From Rhodospirillales bacterium BBD 1991-14 (GTDB lineage: Bacteria; Pseudomonadota; Alphaproteobacteria; Kiloniellales; Kiloniellaceae): DNA of 64,000 nt. The stretch covers positions 496,001-560,000 of the forward strand of contig LYSY01000003.1 in the NCBI GenBank assembly GCA_001657395.1, written 5' to 3'. Under the pieces are notes generated by a model, which ran no database searches, had not been told where the DNA came from, and saw nothing but the letters and a program-made list of their open reading frames with translations. Shown here piece by piece: positions 52,821-63,764 of this stretch; the stretch's first letter is position 1; the number at the start of each line of letters is the position of its first letter. The position numbers were made by a program, and so were the translations under genes.

Positions 52821-55517
52821 ATGTCCAATCCCTTGCGTCCGACCGACCGACTCGAGGCGTCCCTGGAGGCTTTCCAGGAGCCTGTGGCCCTGGCCACCGT
52901 GGCCAACGACGGCGCCGAGTCGACCCTGGTCAGCGCCAACAAGGCCTTCGTGCGCGCCAGCGGATGGAGCTCCCAGGAGCTGCAGGGCCGCCGCCTTTCC
53001 GACTGCGATGCAGCGCTGATCGACCTGCGGCCGCTGTTCGACCGCAACGGCCAGCGCCGCCATTGGCTGGTGATCCACCACGTGGCGGAAAAGAAGGACA
53101 GTGCCGGCAAGCAGAGCATTCCCGAAGAGACAGCGGCGGCAAAGACCACAGGGGAAACGACCCCAGGGGAAAAGACCACAGGGGAAAACACCACGGGGGG
53201 CGACGACGGGTTCAGGGCGCTGGTGGAAAGCATCCCCAACGGTGTCCTGGTGCACCGCAACTTCCGCCCGCTCTACGCCAACCGTGCCTGTGCGCAGCGC
53301 ATCGGCTTCGACAGCGGTGCCGAGCTGGTGGCCGAGCCCACCTTGCTGCCCTTCCTGCCCATCGAGATGCACAACCGGGCGGTCCGCCGCCACCGGCGGA
53401 TCCTGGACGGCGGCGACCCCGGCCCGGCCCACGTGCTGCGCTGTCTCACACGCTCGGGCGAGCCGTTCTGGATGGAAGCCACGGAGGAGCGCATTCTCTG
53501 GCAGGGCGAGCCGGCGGTCCTGGTCTCGCTCAGCGACGTGACGGATCAGGTCCAGATGCGCCGCACCGAGCTGATGCTGCGCGAGGCGGTGGACAATCTC
53601 TCCGACAGCTTCGTGCTCTACGACTCCGACCTTCGGATCCTGCTCAGCAACCGCCGCTTCCACGAGCTCTTTCCCTTCCTGCCGGCGCAAAGCGAAATCG
53701 TCGGCAAGCCGATGCAGGAGCTGGTGGAGGCCAGCGTCGCCAACAACGTGGTGACCGATCCGCGGGTCTGGCGCGACCGCGAGCAGTTCATCGCCGACTT
53801 CATCGCCGACCGCCGGACCAACGAGATCAGCATCAGCGAAGACGCCTGGCCGGACGGCCGCTGGGATTTGGTGAAGGAACAGCACACCCGCTCCGGCGGC
53901 TTCGTCAGCGTGCGCACCGACATTACCGAGCGCAAGCGCGCCGAATTCGCCCTGCGCGACCAGGAGAGCCGCCTGGAGCAGGCCCTGGCCGAGCGCTCGG
54001 CGCAGCTCAAGGGCATCCTCGCCAATATCGCCCAGGGGGTGACCGTCACAGCGCCCGACATGCGGGTGCTGCTGGTGAACCAGGGCTTCCTCGACATCTT
54101 CGAGATCCCCGAAGAGCTGGGGCGCCCGGGGGTCCATGCCTCCGAACTGGTGCGCCAGGGCCTGCGCAACGGCAACTATCCGCGCGCCGAGGTGGAGGCC
54201 GCGGGCGGCGAGGAGCCCTTTGTCGAGCAGCGCCTCGCCAGCATGGCCCGGGTCACCCGCAGCGTCGACCAGCGCACCCTGGCCGACGGCCGGGTCATCG
54301 AGATCCGCCAGCAGCGCCTGCCGGACGGCTGTGTCGTTTCCACCTACAACAATATCACCGACCGGGTGCGCACCGAGCGCGAGCTGCAGCGTCAGCGCGA
54401 GAAGATCTATCAGAACGAAAAGCTGACCGCCCTGGGCGGGCTGCTGGCCGGCGTGTCCCACGAGCTGAACAACCCGCTTTCGGTGGTGATCGGCCAGGCG
54501 GCGCTGCTGGAGAGCATGGCGACCGACAGCGACATGGCCGAGCGCGCCATGAAGGTGCGCAACGCCGCCGACCGCTGCGCCAAGATCGTGAAGACCTTCC
54601 TGTCCATGGCGCGCCAGCGCCCGGCCGCGCGGGTGGCGATCCAGCTCAACCGGCTGATCGACGACGTGCTCGACCTGGTGACCTATCAGCTCAGCACCAC
54701 CGACGTGGCGGTGACCTGCGACCTCGCGCCCGACCTGCCGCCGGTGACCGGCGACCCGGACCAGCTCAGCCACATCCTGGTCAACCTCTTCATCAACGCC
54801 CAGCAGGCCATGCTCAATGCGCCGGCGCCCCACCGGCTGCTGATCTCCACGGCATTCATGGAGACCAGCCATCAGGTGCGCATCGTGGTGCGCGACAACG
54901 GCCCGGGTATCCCTGAGGAAATCCGCTCGCGGATCTTCGACCCCTTCTTCACCACCAAGCCGGTCGGCCACGGCACCGGCGTCGGCCTTTCGGTCTGCCA
55001 CGGCATGGTGACCGCCCACGGCGGCAGCATCACCGTGGACAACGCGCCCGAGGGCGGGGCCATCTTCACCGTCCTGCTGCCGGCGGGCGGCGAGGCCCAG
55101 CCCGAACTGCCGGAAGCCGCCGAGCCCGTCCTGCAGAGCCAGGAGGAGCAGATCCTGGTGGTCGACGACGAGCCGGACATCACCTCCTTCCTGGTGGAGA
55201 TCCTGGAGGCGGCGGGTCACAGCGTCGACGTGGCCTCCAGCGGCCAGGCGGCGCTCACCAACTTGGCGGGGCGCGACTACGCGGCCATCATCTGCGATCT
55301 GCGCATGCCCCATCTGGATGGGCCGGGACTTTATGGTGCGCTCAGCGAGACCAAGCCCCACCTGCTGGACCGCTTCGTCTTCATCACCGGCGACCTCTTG
55401 AACGAGCGCACCGACCGCTTCCTGAAGAAGACCGGGCGGCCCTGCATCGAAAAGCCCTTCATGCCCAACCAGATCCGCCAGCTCGTCGACGAGATCGCCC
55501 AGCGGAGCAAGGCGTAG
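52821..55517 (+). CDS. Hybrid sensor histidine kinase with PAS domains
   Basis: An 898-residue soluble sensor. It has an N-terminal PAS-like region, a Thr/Gly/Glu repeat linker (about 105-125), and three further PAS-type regions including [20 protein letters not shown] and [20 protein letters not shown]. The kinase part has the phospho-acceptor [16 protein letters not shown] and G-boxes DNGPGIP and [10 protein letters not shown]-terminal receiver has [12 protein letters not shown] and the acceptor Asp in [11 protein letters not shown]. No membrane helix. The start is uncertain; ATG 52692 is in frame. It is divergent from the phoX-like gene. Confidence 0.85.
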   Translation: MSNPLRPTDRLEASLEAFQEPVALATVANDGAESTLVSANKAFVRASGWSSQELQGRRLSDCDAALIDLRPLFDRNGQRRHWLVIHHVAEKKDSAGKQSIPEETAAAKTTGETTPGEKTTGENTTGGDDGFRALVESIPNGVLVHRNFRPLYANRACAQRIGFDSGAELVAEPTLLPFLPIEMHNRAVRRHRRILDGGDPGPAHVLRCLTRSGEPFWMEATEERILWQGEPAVLVSLSDVTDQVQMRRTELMLREAVDNLSDSFVLYDSDLRILLSNRRFHELFPFLPAQSEIVGKPMQELVEASVANNVVTDPRVWRDREQFIADFIADRRTNEISISEDAWPDGRWDLVKEQHTRSGGFVSVRTDITERKRAEFALRDQESRLEQALAERSAQLKGILANIAQGVTVTAPDMRVLLVNQGFLDIFEIPEELGRPGVHASELVRQGLRNGNYPRAEVEAAGGEEPFVEQRLASMARVTRSVDQRTLADGRVIEIRQQRLPDGCVVSTYNNITDRVRTERELQRQREKIYQNEKLTALGGLLAGVSHELNNPLSVVIGQAALLESMATDSDMAERAMKVRNAADRCAKIVKTFLSMARQRPAARVAIQLNRLIDDVLDLVTYQLSTTDVAVTCDLAPDLPPVTGDPDQLSHILVNLFINAQQAMLNAPAPHRLLISTAFMETSHQVRIVVRDNGPGIPEEIRSRIFDPFFTTKPVGHGTGVGLSVCHGMVTAHGGSITVDNAPEGGAIFTVLLPAGGEAQPELPEAAEPVLQSQEEQILVVDDEPDITSFLVEILEAAGHSVDVASSGQAALTNLAGRDYAAIICDLRMPHLDGPGLYGALSETKPHLLDRFVFITGDLLNERTDRFLKKTGRPCIEKPFMPNQIRQLVDEIAQRSKA

Positions 55518-55529
55518 GCGTAGAGCGCT

Positions 55530-56432
55530 TCAACGCTTTCCGCGGAGCTGTTCCAGTTCCTCGATGGAGCGCGGCCAGTCTTTTTTCAGCAGCGCCGAGA
55601 GGGAGCGGTCGGCGAGCAGCTTGCCGCCGGTCTGGCAGCGCGGGCAGTAGTTGGTCTCGTTGCTGGCGTGGCGGATGCGCTGCACCTTGGTGCCGCAGAC
55701 CGGGCAGGGCTGGCCGTAGCGGCCGTGCACCGCCATGTCTTTGCGGAAGGCCGTCACCTTCTCCGGAAAGCCCTCGCCTGCGTCCTTGCGCAGCCGCTCC
55801 ACCCAGTCCGCCAACGCCGCCCGCGTCGCCTCGTAGAGCGTTTCGATCTCGGCAGGGCTGAGCTTTTCGGTCATGGCCACAGGCGACATCCCGGCGCGGT
55901 GCAGGATTTCGTCGGAGTAGGCATTGCCGATGCCGCTGAAGATCTTCGGGTCGGTGAGCGCGCGCTTGACCGTGTGGTTGCGCGCGGTGAGCGCCTTTGA
56001 AAAGGCCTCCAGGCCGGCCGCCATCACCTCCAGCCCGCCGGGGTCGTGCTCGGCCAGCGCCGCCTCCCCCTCCAGCAGGTAGAGCGAGGCGCGCTTCTTG
56101 GAACCGGCCTCGGTCAGGGTGAGGCTGCCTTCGGCAAAGTCGAAGGCGGCGAGCCCCACCTTGCCCTGCAGCGCCGCGCCCGGTGGGCGCCAGTGCAGCC
56201 GCCCGGCGATCATCAGGTGCAGCACCAGCCAGAGGTCGTCCTCGAGGCCGATGACGATGCGCTTGCCGAGCCGCCGCAGCGCCGTCACTTCGCGCCCCTC
56301 CACCGTCCTGATCGGCGGCACCGCCGTGCGCAGCAGAAAGGGGCTGGCGAGCCGGATCGTCTCCAGCCGCTGCCCCAGAACGCGCCGCTCCAGCGCCTCG
56401 ATATAGACAGTGATATCTGGCAGTTCGGGCAT
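55530..56432 (-). CDS. mutM: Formamidopyrimidine-DNA glycosylase (Fpg/MutM-type)
   Basis: A 300-residue base-excision repair enzyme of the Fpg/Nei family that removes oxidised purines such as 8-oxoguanine. It begins MPELPD, giving the catalytic Pro2 and Glu3. The H2TH segment is [20 protein letters not shown], and the zinc finger is CPVCG ... [10 protein letters not shown]. Compared with housekeeping MutM the sequence is divergent, so a Nei-like substrate range is possible. The start at 56432 must expose Pro2. It is convergent with the hybrid kinase gene. Confidence 0.85.
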   Translation of the reverse strand: MPELPDITVYIEALERRVLGQRLETIRLASPFLLRTAVPPIRTVEGREVTALRRLGKRIVIGLEDDLWLVLHLMIAGRLHWRPPGAALQGKVGLAAFDFAEGSLTLTEAGSKKRASLYLLEGEAALAEHDPGGLEVMAAGLEAFSKALTARNHTVKRALTDPKIFSGIGNAYSDEILHRAGMSPVAMTEKLSPAEIETLYEATRAALADWVERLRKDAGEGFPEKVTAFRKDMAVHGRYGQPCPVCGTKVQRIRHASNETNYCPRCQTGGKLLADRSLSALLKKDWPRSIEELEQLRGKR

Positions 56433-56679
56433 GAAAGCCAGCTTGGCACGGGCCGGCGCCGCGCAGCAACCGGCACTCGCGTGCCGCAGCCTGTTGATGC
56501 GGGCCAGGCGGCGTCCCGAAGGACGCCCCCCACCTCTTCGCCCAACAGTGACAAACCGGCCTTTTCGGGTCACACTCTCAACGCTCGATTGGGACAACCA
56601 ACGACCGGGGCGGCCACGCCCTCAGGAAGACTGCGCGCGCCACACCGCCACCGTCGGCCAAAGCGGGGAGGGACGCGCC

Positions 56680-57588
56680 ATGACCAATCAGGAACCGGTG
56701 TGGCCGAAGAAGACGCGCGAGCTTCACAGCCACCATTTCGATTCGACCATCTGGAACGACTTCGCCTTCCGGGACGGCGACGTCGTCATCGCCACCTATG
56801 CCAAGTCCGGCACCACCTGGCTGCAGCAGATCGTCAGCCAGTTGATCTTCAACGGTGAGGAAGGTCTCCCGGTGGCCGAGATGTCGCCCTGGCTGGACCT
56901 GCGCGTGCCGCCGAAGGAGGTGAAGCTCGCCGAGGTCGAAAAGCAGACCCACCGGCGTTTCGTGAAGACCCACCTGCCTGTCGACGCCCTGGTTTTCTCG
57001 CCGCAGGCCAGATACCTCTACATCGGGCGGGACGGGCGCGACGTCGTGTGGTCTCTCTACAATCATCACGCCAACGCCAACCAGCTCTGGTACGAGGTGC
57101 TGAACGACACGCCGGGGCGCGTGGGGCCGCCGATCGAACCGCCGCCGGACAGCGTCCGGCAGTACTTCGCCGACTGGCTGGAAAAGGACGGCTTTCCCTT
57201 CTGGTCGTTCTGGGAGAACGTCCGGAGTTGGTGGGCGGTCCGCGATCTGCCCAACGTCCTGCTCGTCCACTTCGCGGCGCTTAAGACCGACATGCCCGGC
57301 GAGATCCGCCGCATCGCCGACTTCCTCGAGACCGGGACCGACGCGGAGCGCTGGGACGATATCCTGGCGCATTGCAGTTTCGACTACATGAAGGAGCATG
57401 CCGAAGCCAGCGTGCCCCTGGGCGGCGCGTTCTGGGAGGGCGGCGCCCGGACCTTCCTGCACAAGGGCCAGAACGGCCGCTGGCGCGACACCCTGAGCGC
57501 GGAGGAGTCCGGCGCCTACGAGCGCAAGGCCACCGAAGAACTCGGCAGCGACTGCGCCGGATGGCTCAAGACCGGGAAGCTGCCGTAG
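56680..57588 (+). CDS. Cytosolic-type sulfotransferase
   Basis: A 302-residue PAPS-dependent sulfotransferase. The 5'-phosphosulfate loop is TYAKSGTTWLQQIVSQL (about 37-53), the 3'-phosphate region is YIGRDGRDVVWSLYNHH, and the C-terminal motif HKGQNGRWRDTL corresponds to the RKGxxGxWK element. It resembles animal/plant SULT1-type enzymes and would sulfate an alcohol or phenol. The ATG at 56680 follows GGGGAGGG. No sulfate-activation genes are nearby. Confidence 0.87.
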   Translation: MTNQEPVWPKKTRELHSHHFDSTIWNDFAFRDGDVVIATYAKSGTTWLQQIVSQLIFNGEEGLPVAEMSPWLDLRVPPKEVKLAEVEKQTHRRFVKTHLPVDALVFSPQARYLYIGRDGRDVVWSLYNHHANANQLWYEVLNDTPGRVGPPIEPPPDSVRQYFADWLEKDGFPFWSFWENVRSWWAVRDLPNVLLVHFAALKTDMPGEIRRIADFLETGTDAERWDDILAHCSFDYMKEHAEASVPLGGAFWEGGARTFLHKGQNGRWRDTLSAEESGAYERKATEELGSDCAGWLKTGKLP

Positions 57589-57625
57589 CGGGCTGGTGAG
57601 ATTGTCGAGAACACGGCCCAGGCAT

Positions 57626-57731
57626 GCTTCGAGACGGGCCTTCGGCCCTCCTCAGCATGAGGTCAATGCACTGAAATCACGCCAAACCTCATCCTGAGGA
57701 AGCCCCGCAAGGGGCTGTCTCGAAGGATGAC
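57626..57731. repeat. Dispersed palindromic repeat, copy 2
   Basis: Outer arms CTTCGAGAC (57627-57635) and GTCTCGAAG (57717-57725) are perfect; inner words CCTCAGCATGAGG and CCTCATCCTGAGG resemble those of the element at 20623-20720. Extra hairpins (GGGCCTTCGGCCC, GCCCCGCAAGGGGC) decorate the arms. It lies between the sulfotransferase and AMP nucleosidase genes. Confidence 0.75.
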
Positions 57732-57833
57732 CAAGGGCTCAATCGCCCGTTTTCCAAAGCCTGTCAGCGACACCGCCGCTACCCATCAAAGAGATTCCAA
57801 AAACCCGGCCCATGGCGTAGGCTCCGGCCCACC

Positions 57834-59318
57834 ATGACCGAACTGCACAGCGTCGAAACGCCGGCGCCGGCGGCGCCCGAGACCTTCACCGACCCTGTGG
57901 CTGCCGTCGACCGCCTGTCCATGCTCTACGACGAGGCGACGAGCTTTCTCTGCACGCGCTTCGAGGAACTGCTGGACGGCGGCCGGCCCAACAAGCGGCT
58001 GCGCGCCTTCTACCCCCAGGTGGCGGTGACCACCACCTCCTTCGGGCAGATCGACTCGCGCCTGTCCTACGGCCATGTCTCGACACCCGGCCAGTATGCG
58101 GCGACCATCACCCGGCCGGACCTGTTCCGCGACTATCTGACCGAACAGCTCGGCCTGTTGCTGAAGAACCACGGGGTGCCGCTGATCGTCGGGCCCTCGC
58201 GCACGCCGATCCCGCTGCACTTCGCCTTTCCCGACGGCATGCATGTGGAGGGCGCGCTGGTGGAGCGGCTCGACCAGCCGTTCCGCGACCTCTTCGACGT
58301 GCCGGACCTGGCGATCACCGACGATGCCATCGTCAACGGCACCTTCGAGCCGGCGCCGGGCATGCCCCAGCCCCTGGCGCCCTTCACCGCGCCGCGGGTC
58401 GACTACTCCCTGCACCGCCTGGCGCACTACACCGCAACCGCGCCGGACCACTTCCAGAACTTCGTGATCTTCACGAACTACCAGTTCTACATGGATGCCT
58501 TCTGCCGGCTGGCAGAGGAGGCCATGGCGCGGGAGGACGGCAACTACACGGCCTTCGTCGCGCCGGGCAACGTGGTGACCCCCGCCGGGGCCAAGGCGCC
58601 GGTGTCGGGCACGGCGCCGGAGCGCCTGCCCCAGATGCCGGCCTATCACCTGAAAGCCGACGACCACAGCGGCATCACCATGGTGAACATCGGCGTCGGC
58701 CCCTCCAACGCCAAAACCATCACCGACCATATCGCCGTCATCCGCCCCCACGCCTGGCTGATGCTCGGCCACTGCGCGGGCCTCAGGAACACCCAGAAGC
58801 TGGGCGACTACGTGCTGGCGCACGGCTATGTGCGCGAGGACCACGTGCTGGATGCCGACCTGCCGAGCTGGGTGCCGATCCCGCCGCTGGCCGAGGTGCA
58901 GGTGGCGCTGGAGGACGCGGTGGAGGAGATCACCGGGCTGGAGGGCTACGAGCTGAAGTCCATCATGCGCACCGGCACGGTCGCCACCATCGACAACCGC
59001 AACTGGGAACTGCGCGACCACCGCGAGCCGGTGCAGCGCTTCTCCCAGTCCCGCGCCATCGCGCTGGACATGGAAAGCGCCACCATCGCCGCCAACGGCT
59101 TCCGCTTCCGCGTGCCCTACGGCACGCTGCTCTGCGTCTCCGACAAGCCGCTGCACGGCGAACTGAAACTGCCCGGCATGGCGACCGCCTTCTACAAGCG
59201 CCAGATCGACCAGCACCTGCAGATCGGCCTGCGCGCCATGGAAAAGCTGCGCGCCATGGCGCCGGAGCGCCTGCACTCCCGCAAGCTGCGCAGCTTTACG
59301 GAAACGGCCTTTCAGTAG
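57834..59318 (+). CDS. amn: AMP nucleosidase
   Basis: A 494-residue enzyme splitting AMP to adenine and ribose 5-phosphate. An N-terminal regulatory domain (about 1-170) precedes a PNP/UDP-like phosphorylase domain: MVNIGVGPSNAKTITDHIAV, LMLGHCAGLRNTQKLGDYVL and ALDMESATIAANGFRFRVPY, the last carrying the catalytic-site MES motif. The length fits the bacterial Amn family (about 490). It is preceded by a repeat-bearing spacer. AMP salvage or energy-charge control is expected. Confidence 0.92.
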   Translation: MTELHSVETPAPAAPETFTDPVAAVDRLSMLYDEATSFLCTRFEELLDGGRPNKRLRAFYPQVAVTTTSFGQIDSRLSYGHVSTPGQYAATITRPDLFRDYLTEQLGLLLKNHGVPLIVGPSRTPIPLHFAFPDGMHVEGALVERLDQPFRDLFDVPDLAITDDAIVNGTFEPAPGMPQPLAPFTAPRVDYSLHRLAHYTATAPDHFQNFVIFTNYQFYMDAFCRLAEEAMAREDGNYTAFVAPGNVVTPAGAKAPVSGTAPERLPQMPAYHLKADDHSGITMVNIGVGPSNAKTITDHIAVIRPHAWLMLGHCAGLRNTQKLGDYVLAHGYVREDHVLDADLPSWVPIPPLAEVQVALEDAVEEITGLEGYELKSIMRTGTVATIDNRNWELRDHREPVQRFSQSRAIALDMESATIAANGFRFRVPYGTLLCVSDKPLHGELKLPGMATAFYKRQIDQHLQIGLRAMEKLRAMAPERLHSRKLRSFTETAFQ

Positions 59319-59403
59319 CAGACGCAGGCCGTGAACCCGGGCGGGCCGTAGATCGACCCATTCGTAAGACTCGCTACATTCTGGAGATCGAAGGCGCTTC
59401 ACG

Positions 59404-59811
59404 ATGACGCCAAGCAGAATGGCCGCCCTGGCCGCCGCCCTGTTCATTCTGGCCGCGCTCGGCACGACCGGCGCGACGGCCGGCGGCGCAGAAGGGGACC
59501 CGGTACTTGTGACCGATCTCGAGAAGGCCTGCGACGGCGGCGAAGCGGCGGCCTGTCATCGCCTGGGGGCGATGTACGACTATGCTCAGGGGGTCGATGA
59601 AGACCTGGTACTGGCCGCGGACTACTACCGGCGCGCCTGCGACGGCGGTCATGCCGCCGGCTGCTACGGGCTCGCCGTCAAGCTCCAGCTCGGCGAGGGC
59701 GTGGCGCGCGACCAGGGCCGCGCCGACGCCCTGATCCGCCGGGCCTGCGACGGCGGCCTCGCCATCGCCTGCGACAACCTGCCGCCTGCCACGAAAACCG
59801 AGAGCGACTGA
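59404..59811 (+). CDS. Secreted Sel1-repeat protein, cysteine-rich
   Basis: A 135-residue protein with a signal peptide (AALAAALFILAALGTTGATA) and about three Sel1/Hcp-like repeats. Each carries a pair of cysteines: ACDGGEAAACHRLG, ACDGGHAAGCYGLA and ACDGGLAIACDNL, as in the Helicobacter cysteine-rich proteins, where each pair forms a disulfide. Probably periplasmic, protein-binding. Confidence 0.8.
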   Translation: MTPSRMAALAAALFILAALGTTGATAGGAEGDPVLVTDLEKACDGGEAAACHRLGAMYDYAQGVDEDLVLAADYYRRACDGGHAAGCYGLAVKLQLGEGVARDQGRADALIRRACDGGLAIACDNLPPATKTESD

Positions 59812-59999
59812 AGCTGCTCTCCAAAACCGTCTGAAAGCGCCCTCGCATGACGCATTTAGGGCTCTGGCGCGCCTGAGACTTCCGTTCCGGTGAAAAATCT
59901 GACAAGAATTTCAGAACAGGGAGTTCACGCGACGGCGCCTTGAAGAGCGGCCCGCGTGAAAACCGGCTGGAGAGACTTTAGCCCGGGAGGATTGGGCCC

Positions 60000-61577
60000 A
60001 TGACCGCATCCGCAAGCGAGCCGCCCCGCCCGCGCCGCAGCCGCCGCAGCGGCGGCCGGGAGGCACGCAAGGCCCTGCGCGCGGCCCCGCTGGCCGAGGA
60101 CATCCGCCCGGTGCGCGGCGGGCTGGAAGGCGGGCGCTACCGCCCTCTGGACGACCGCGCCATGCAGCGCATTCATGAAAGCGCGCTGAAGGTGCTGGCG
60201 GAGATCGGCCTGGCCGACGCCCCGCCGTCGGGCATCGAGGCCATGACCCTTGCCGGCGCGGTCCTGGGTGACGACGGGCGCCTGCGCTTCCCGCCCGCCG
60301 TCGTTGAAGATGCTCTGGCCGCCGCCAACCGAGACGTCACGCTCTGCGCCCAGGACCCGGCCCAGGACATCAACCCCGGCGGCCGGCGCGTCTACTACGG
60401 CACCGCGGGCGCGGCGGTCCATCTGGTCGATGTGGCCCAGCGGCGCTACAGAGAATCGACCCTGCAGGACATCTACGACGCCGCGCGCATCGCCCAGACG
60501 CTGGACAACATCCACTTCTTCCAGCGCCCCATGGTGGCGCGCGACCTGGAGGATCCGACGGACCTGGACCTCAACACCGTCTACGCCTGCGTGCAGGGTA
60601 CGACCAAGCACATCGGCACCTCCTTCACCTCGGTCGCACGGGCGGAAAAGGCGCTGGAGATGCTGCACCTCTTCGCCGGCGGCGAGGCAGCCTGGCGCGA
60701 CAGACCCTTCGTCTCCAACACCAACTGCTTCGTGGTGCCGCCGCTGAAGTTCGCCACCGAGTCCTGCGAAGTGATGGAGACCTGCATCCGCGGCGGCATG
60801 CCGGTGCTGCTGCTCTCCGCCGGTCAGGCCGGAGCCACGGCGCCGGCGGCCATCGCCGGGGCGGTGACCCAAGCGGTGGCGGAATGCCTGGCCGGGCTCG
60901 TTTACGTGAACGCCATCGCCCCCGGGCATCCGGCGATCTTCGGCACCTGGCCCTTCGTCTCGGACCTGCGCACAGGGGCCATGTCCGGCGGCTCGGGCGA
61001 ACAGGCGCTGCTGACGGCGGCCTGTGCCCAGATGGCGCAGTTCTACGACCTGCCGGGGGGCTCGGCCGCCGGCATGGCCGACGCCAAGCTGCCCGACGCG
61101 CAGTCCGGCTACGAGAAGGGCATCACCGACGTCATGGCGGGGCTGGCGGGGCTGAACATGGTCTACGAGTCCGTCGGCATGCACGGCTCCCTGCTCGGCT
61201 TCTGCTTCGAGAGCCTGATCATCGACAACGACATGATCGGCCAGTGCCTGCGCTGTGTGCGCGGCATCGAGGTGACGGAGGACTCGGTCTCGATCGAGGC
61301 CATGCGCCAGGTCTGCCTGGAAGGGCCCGGCCATTACCTGGGCCACAGCCAGACCCTGGGCCTGATGCAGAGCGAGTACGTCTACCCCGAACTCGGCGAC
61401 CGTTCCTCCCCCAAAGAGTGGGACGAGAACGGCCGGCCCGACCTGCTGGCCCGCGCGACGGCGGAGAAGGAACGCATTCTGGCGGAGGTCTTCCCGCGCC
61501 ACGTGGCAGAAGAGATCGACACCGCCGTGCGCGCCGTCTTCGACATCAAGCTGCCGACGGGTCGGATGAGCCGCTAA
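60000..61577 (+). CDS. MttB-family (non-pyrrolysine) methyltransferase
   Basis: A 525-residue protein of the trimethylamine methyltransferase superfamily. An Arg/Pro-rich basic N-terminus (about 1-30) precedes the TIM-barrel core: YYGTAGAAVHLVD, SFTSVARAEKALEMLHLFAG, then GPGHYLGHSQTLGLMQSEYV. No in-frame amber codon occurs, so it is a non-Pyl member; such enzymes demethylate quaternary amines such as glycine betaine with a corrinoid protein. No corrinoid protein gene is in the window. GGGAGG lies upstream; the 3' end overlaps the AraD1-like gene by 4 bp. Confidence 0.85.
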   Translation: MTASASEPPRPRRSRRSGGREARKALRAAPLAEDIRPVRGGLEGGRYRPLDDRAMQRIHESALKVLAEIGLADAPPSGIEAMTLAGAVLGDDGRLRFPPAVVEDALAAANRDVTLCAQDPAQDINPGGRRVYYGTAGAAVHLVDVAQRRYRESTLQDIYDAARIAQTLDNIHFFQRPMVARDLEDPTDLDLNTVYACVQGTTKHIGTSFTSVARAEKALEMLHLFAGGEAAWRDRPFVSNTNCFVVPPLKFATESCEVMETCIRGGMPVLLLSAGQAGATAPAAIAGAVTQAVAECLAGLVYVNAIAPGHPAIFGTWPFVSDLRTGAMSGGSGEQALLTAACAQMAQFYDLPGGSAAGMADAKLPDAQSGYEKGITDVMAGLAGLNMVYESVGMHGSLLGFCFESLIIDNDMIGQCLRCVRGIEVTEDSVSIEAMRQVCLEGPGHYLGHSQTLGLMQSEYVYPELGDRSSPKEWDENGRPDLLARATAEKERILAEVFPRHVAEEIDTAVRAVFDIKLPTGRMSR

Positions 61578-62572
61578 AGCGCCGCCACCGCCGCCGAACC
61601 GCTGTTCAGGGTCGCGAGCGGATTGCGCAGGGGTCGCCCGAAGAGCGGGGCTTCGATCTCGAAGACATCGCCGTCCTGCGGCTTGATACCATCGGGAAAG
61701 CTGAGCACCGCTGCGCCAAAGAAATGCACATGCACATCGCCGGGCCGCCTGTGCTGCGGGTATTTGAAGTGATGGTGCTCCAGGTTGGCGATGGTATGGC
61801 TCATGTTGGCCTCGCCGGTGCCGAAGGGCTTCTCCCAGATCACCTCCGTACCGCGCCGGATGCGGGCTGTGCCCCGAATGTCGTCCGGCGCTTCGCCCGG
61901 CAGCAGCTCCGGCCCGAAGGAACAGGGCCTGAGCTTTGAATGGGCGAGATAAAGATAGTTCTGCTGCTCGATCACGTGGTCCGAGAACTCGTTGCCCAGC
62001 GCGAAGCCGATCCGCCGCGGCGTGCCGTCCGGGGCGATGACATAGAGCCCGACCAGTTCCGCCTCGTCGCCGCCGGCCTCGGCAAAGTCGACCATGCCGA
62101 AAGCCTGCTCCGGCGGCGCGACGATGCCGCCGTCGCCTTTGAAGAACCACTCCGGCGGCACACCGACGGCACCCGCGGCGGGCTTGCCGCCGTCCAGGCC
62201 CCACTTGAACATCTTCATGGAGTCGGAGAGTGCCGACTCGCCAGCCTCGGCAACCGTCTTGTGCATGGAATCACGGGCATCGGCGCTGCCGAGGTGGGTG
62301 AGACCGGTGCCGGTGATGAGGCAGTGCGCCTCGTCCGGATGATCCAGCGGCACCAGCAGGCGGCGCTCCGCCACCACGGCGTCATAGTCCTCCGTCGTCT
62401 CGCCGGCCAGCTCTTGGGCCAGTGCCGCCAGGCTCACGCCCTCGCCGATGGCCCGCTGCGCCAGGTCGTAGACCCGTTCGACGCCGTCGAGCAGACGCAG
62501 CGCCATGCCGCCATCTTCGGCGATCGCAACCGAGCGGCGATCCTTCCGGGAGATAAACTGGACCAGTCGCAT
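61574..62572 (-). CDS. AraD1/GguC-family sugar-acid dehydratase
   Basis: A 332-residue member of the GguC/AraD1 group of the fumarylacetoacetase fold. Family stretches are MFKWGLDGGKPAAGAVGVPP, ALGNEFSDHVIEQQNYLYLA, EANMSHTIANLEHHHFKYPQ and DVHVHFFGAAVLSF. AraD1 removes water from 2-keto-3-deoxy-L-arabonate. The start at 62572 begins MRLVQFIS. It shares the operon (11-bp gap) with the enolase-superfamily gene, so it likely acts on that enzyme's 2-keto-3-deoxy product. Confidence 0.83.
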   Translation of the reverse strand: MRLVQFISRKDRRSVAIAEDGGMALRLLDGVERVYDLAQRAIGEGVSLAALAQELAGETTEDYDAVVAERRLLVPLDHPDEAHCLITGTGLTHLGSADARDSMHKTVAEAGESALSDSMKMFKWGLDGGKPAAGAVGVPPEWFFKGDGGIVAPPEQAFGMVDFAEAGGDEAELVGLYVIAPDGTPRRIGFALGNEFSDHVIEQQNYLYLAHSKLRPCSFGPELLPGEAPDDIRGTARIRRGTEVIWEKPFGTGEANMSHTIANLEHHHFKYPQHRRPGDVHVHFFGAAVLSFPDGIKPQDGDVFEIEAPLFGRPLRNPLATLNSGSAAVAAL

Positions 62573-62583
62573 AGCCGCCCCCC

Positions 62584-63753
62584 CTATTCGATCACGGCGA
62601 AGTCGCCGAGCGCATCCTCGGCAATTTCCAGTCCGAGACCTGGCTTGTCGTCGTCGAGGTCGATGAAGCCGCCCTCGGGTTCCGGATCGCCACGGAAGAC
62701 GTAGTAGAACAGCTCGTTGCCGATCTCGACGTCGTGCACCGGAAAGAACTCGGAGATCGGGCAGTTCACGTTGGCCATGGTCAGGTGATAGTTGTGCATC
62801 TGGCCGGCGTGGGGCACCACCGGCACCTGATAGGCCTCGGCCAGGGCGTTGATTTTCTGCGCCGCAGTGATGCCGCCGACACGGTTGGTGTCGTACTGGA
62901 TGACGCTGACCGCGCCGAGATCGAGCAGTTGGCGGAAGCCGAAGAGCGTGAATTCGTGCTCGCCACCCGAAACCGGGATACCCATGGCGTTCAGTTCGGC
63001 ATAGCCGTGCAGGTCGTCGGCGATCACCGGCTCCTCCAGCCAGCGCGGCTCGAAGGGGGCGAGGCGCGGGATCATGCGCTTGGCATAGTCCAGGGTCCAG
63101 CCCATGTAGCATTCCAGCATGAGGTCGCGGTCATAGCCGATGACCTCGCGCAGGGCCTCGACGCGCCTGACGTTTTCGCGCATCCCCTGCGGCCCGTCCT
63201 TGGGGCCCCAGCCGAAGCGCATCTTCATCATGGAGAAGCCCTGATCGACGTAGCTCTGGGCCTCGGCCTGCATGGCATCGATGCTGTCGGAATAGAGCTT
63301 CGAGGCATAGACCGGGATCTTCTCTTTGGTGCGTCCGCCGAGCAGCTTGAAGACCGGTTTGCCCGCGGCTTTCCCCATCAGGTCCCAGATGGCGATGTCG
63401 AGGGCGGAGATCGCCGTCATGCCGACTCCCTTGCGGCCCCAGGCCAGGGTGCGGCGGTACATCTTCTCCCAGAGGTAGGCGTAGTCGAAAGGGTCCTCGC
63501 CCATCACCAGCGGCGCCAGGTAAAGATCGATGGTGTGCTTCACCAGTTGCGGCGCCAATGCGGCGTTGCCGATGCCCACGAGGCCGTCGTCGGTTTCCAC
63601 CTCGCAGACCAGCCACTCGTGGAAGCGGAATGACCCCATGGCATCGCCGCGCTCGTAGAGCGCGTCGGAAGCATTGGTGCAGAAGTTGGGCTGCGGCGGA
63701 ACGGTCTTGCCTTTCCACTGCAGCACCCGCGTCCGGACGTTCGTGATCTTCAT
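62584..63753 (-). CDS. Enolase-superfamily sugar-acid dehydratase (RhmD-like)
   Basis: A 389-residue mandelate-racemase/muconate-lactonizing protein. The N-terminal capping domain includes [20 protein letters not shown]. The barrel has [11 protein letters not shown] (base region), metal ligands [15 protein letters not shown] and SGGEHEF, and the histidine in [12 protein letters not shown]. The first metal ligand is Glu where L-rhamnonate dehydratase has Asp. It would dehydrate an aldonate to a 2-keto-3-deoxy acid for the next gene. The start at 63753 begins MKITNVRTR. PdxA-like follows upstream. Confidence 0.85.
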   Translation of the reverse strand: MKITNVRTRVLQWKGKTVPPQPNFCTNASDALYERGDAMGSFRFHEWLVCEVETDDGLVGIGNAALAPQLVKHTIDLYLAPLVMGEDPFDYAYLWEKMYRRTLAWGRKGVGMTAISALDIAIWDLMGKAAGKPVFKLLGGRTKEKIPVYASKLYSDSIDAMQAEAQSYVDQGFSMMKMRFGWGPKDGPQGMRENVRRVEALREVIGYDRDLMLECYMGWTLDYAKRMIPRLAPFEPRWLEEPVIADDLHGYAELNAMGIPVSGGEHEFTLFGFRQLLDLGAVSVIQYDTNRVGGITAAQKINALAEAYQVPVVPHAGQMHNYHLTMANVNCPISEFFPVHDVEIGNELFYYVFRGDPEPEGGFIDLDDDKPGLGLEIAEDALGDFAVIE

Positions 63754-63764
63754 GGCATGTGGCC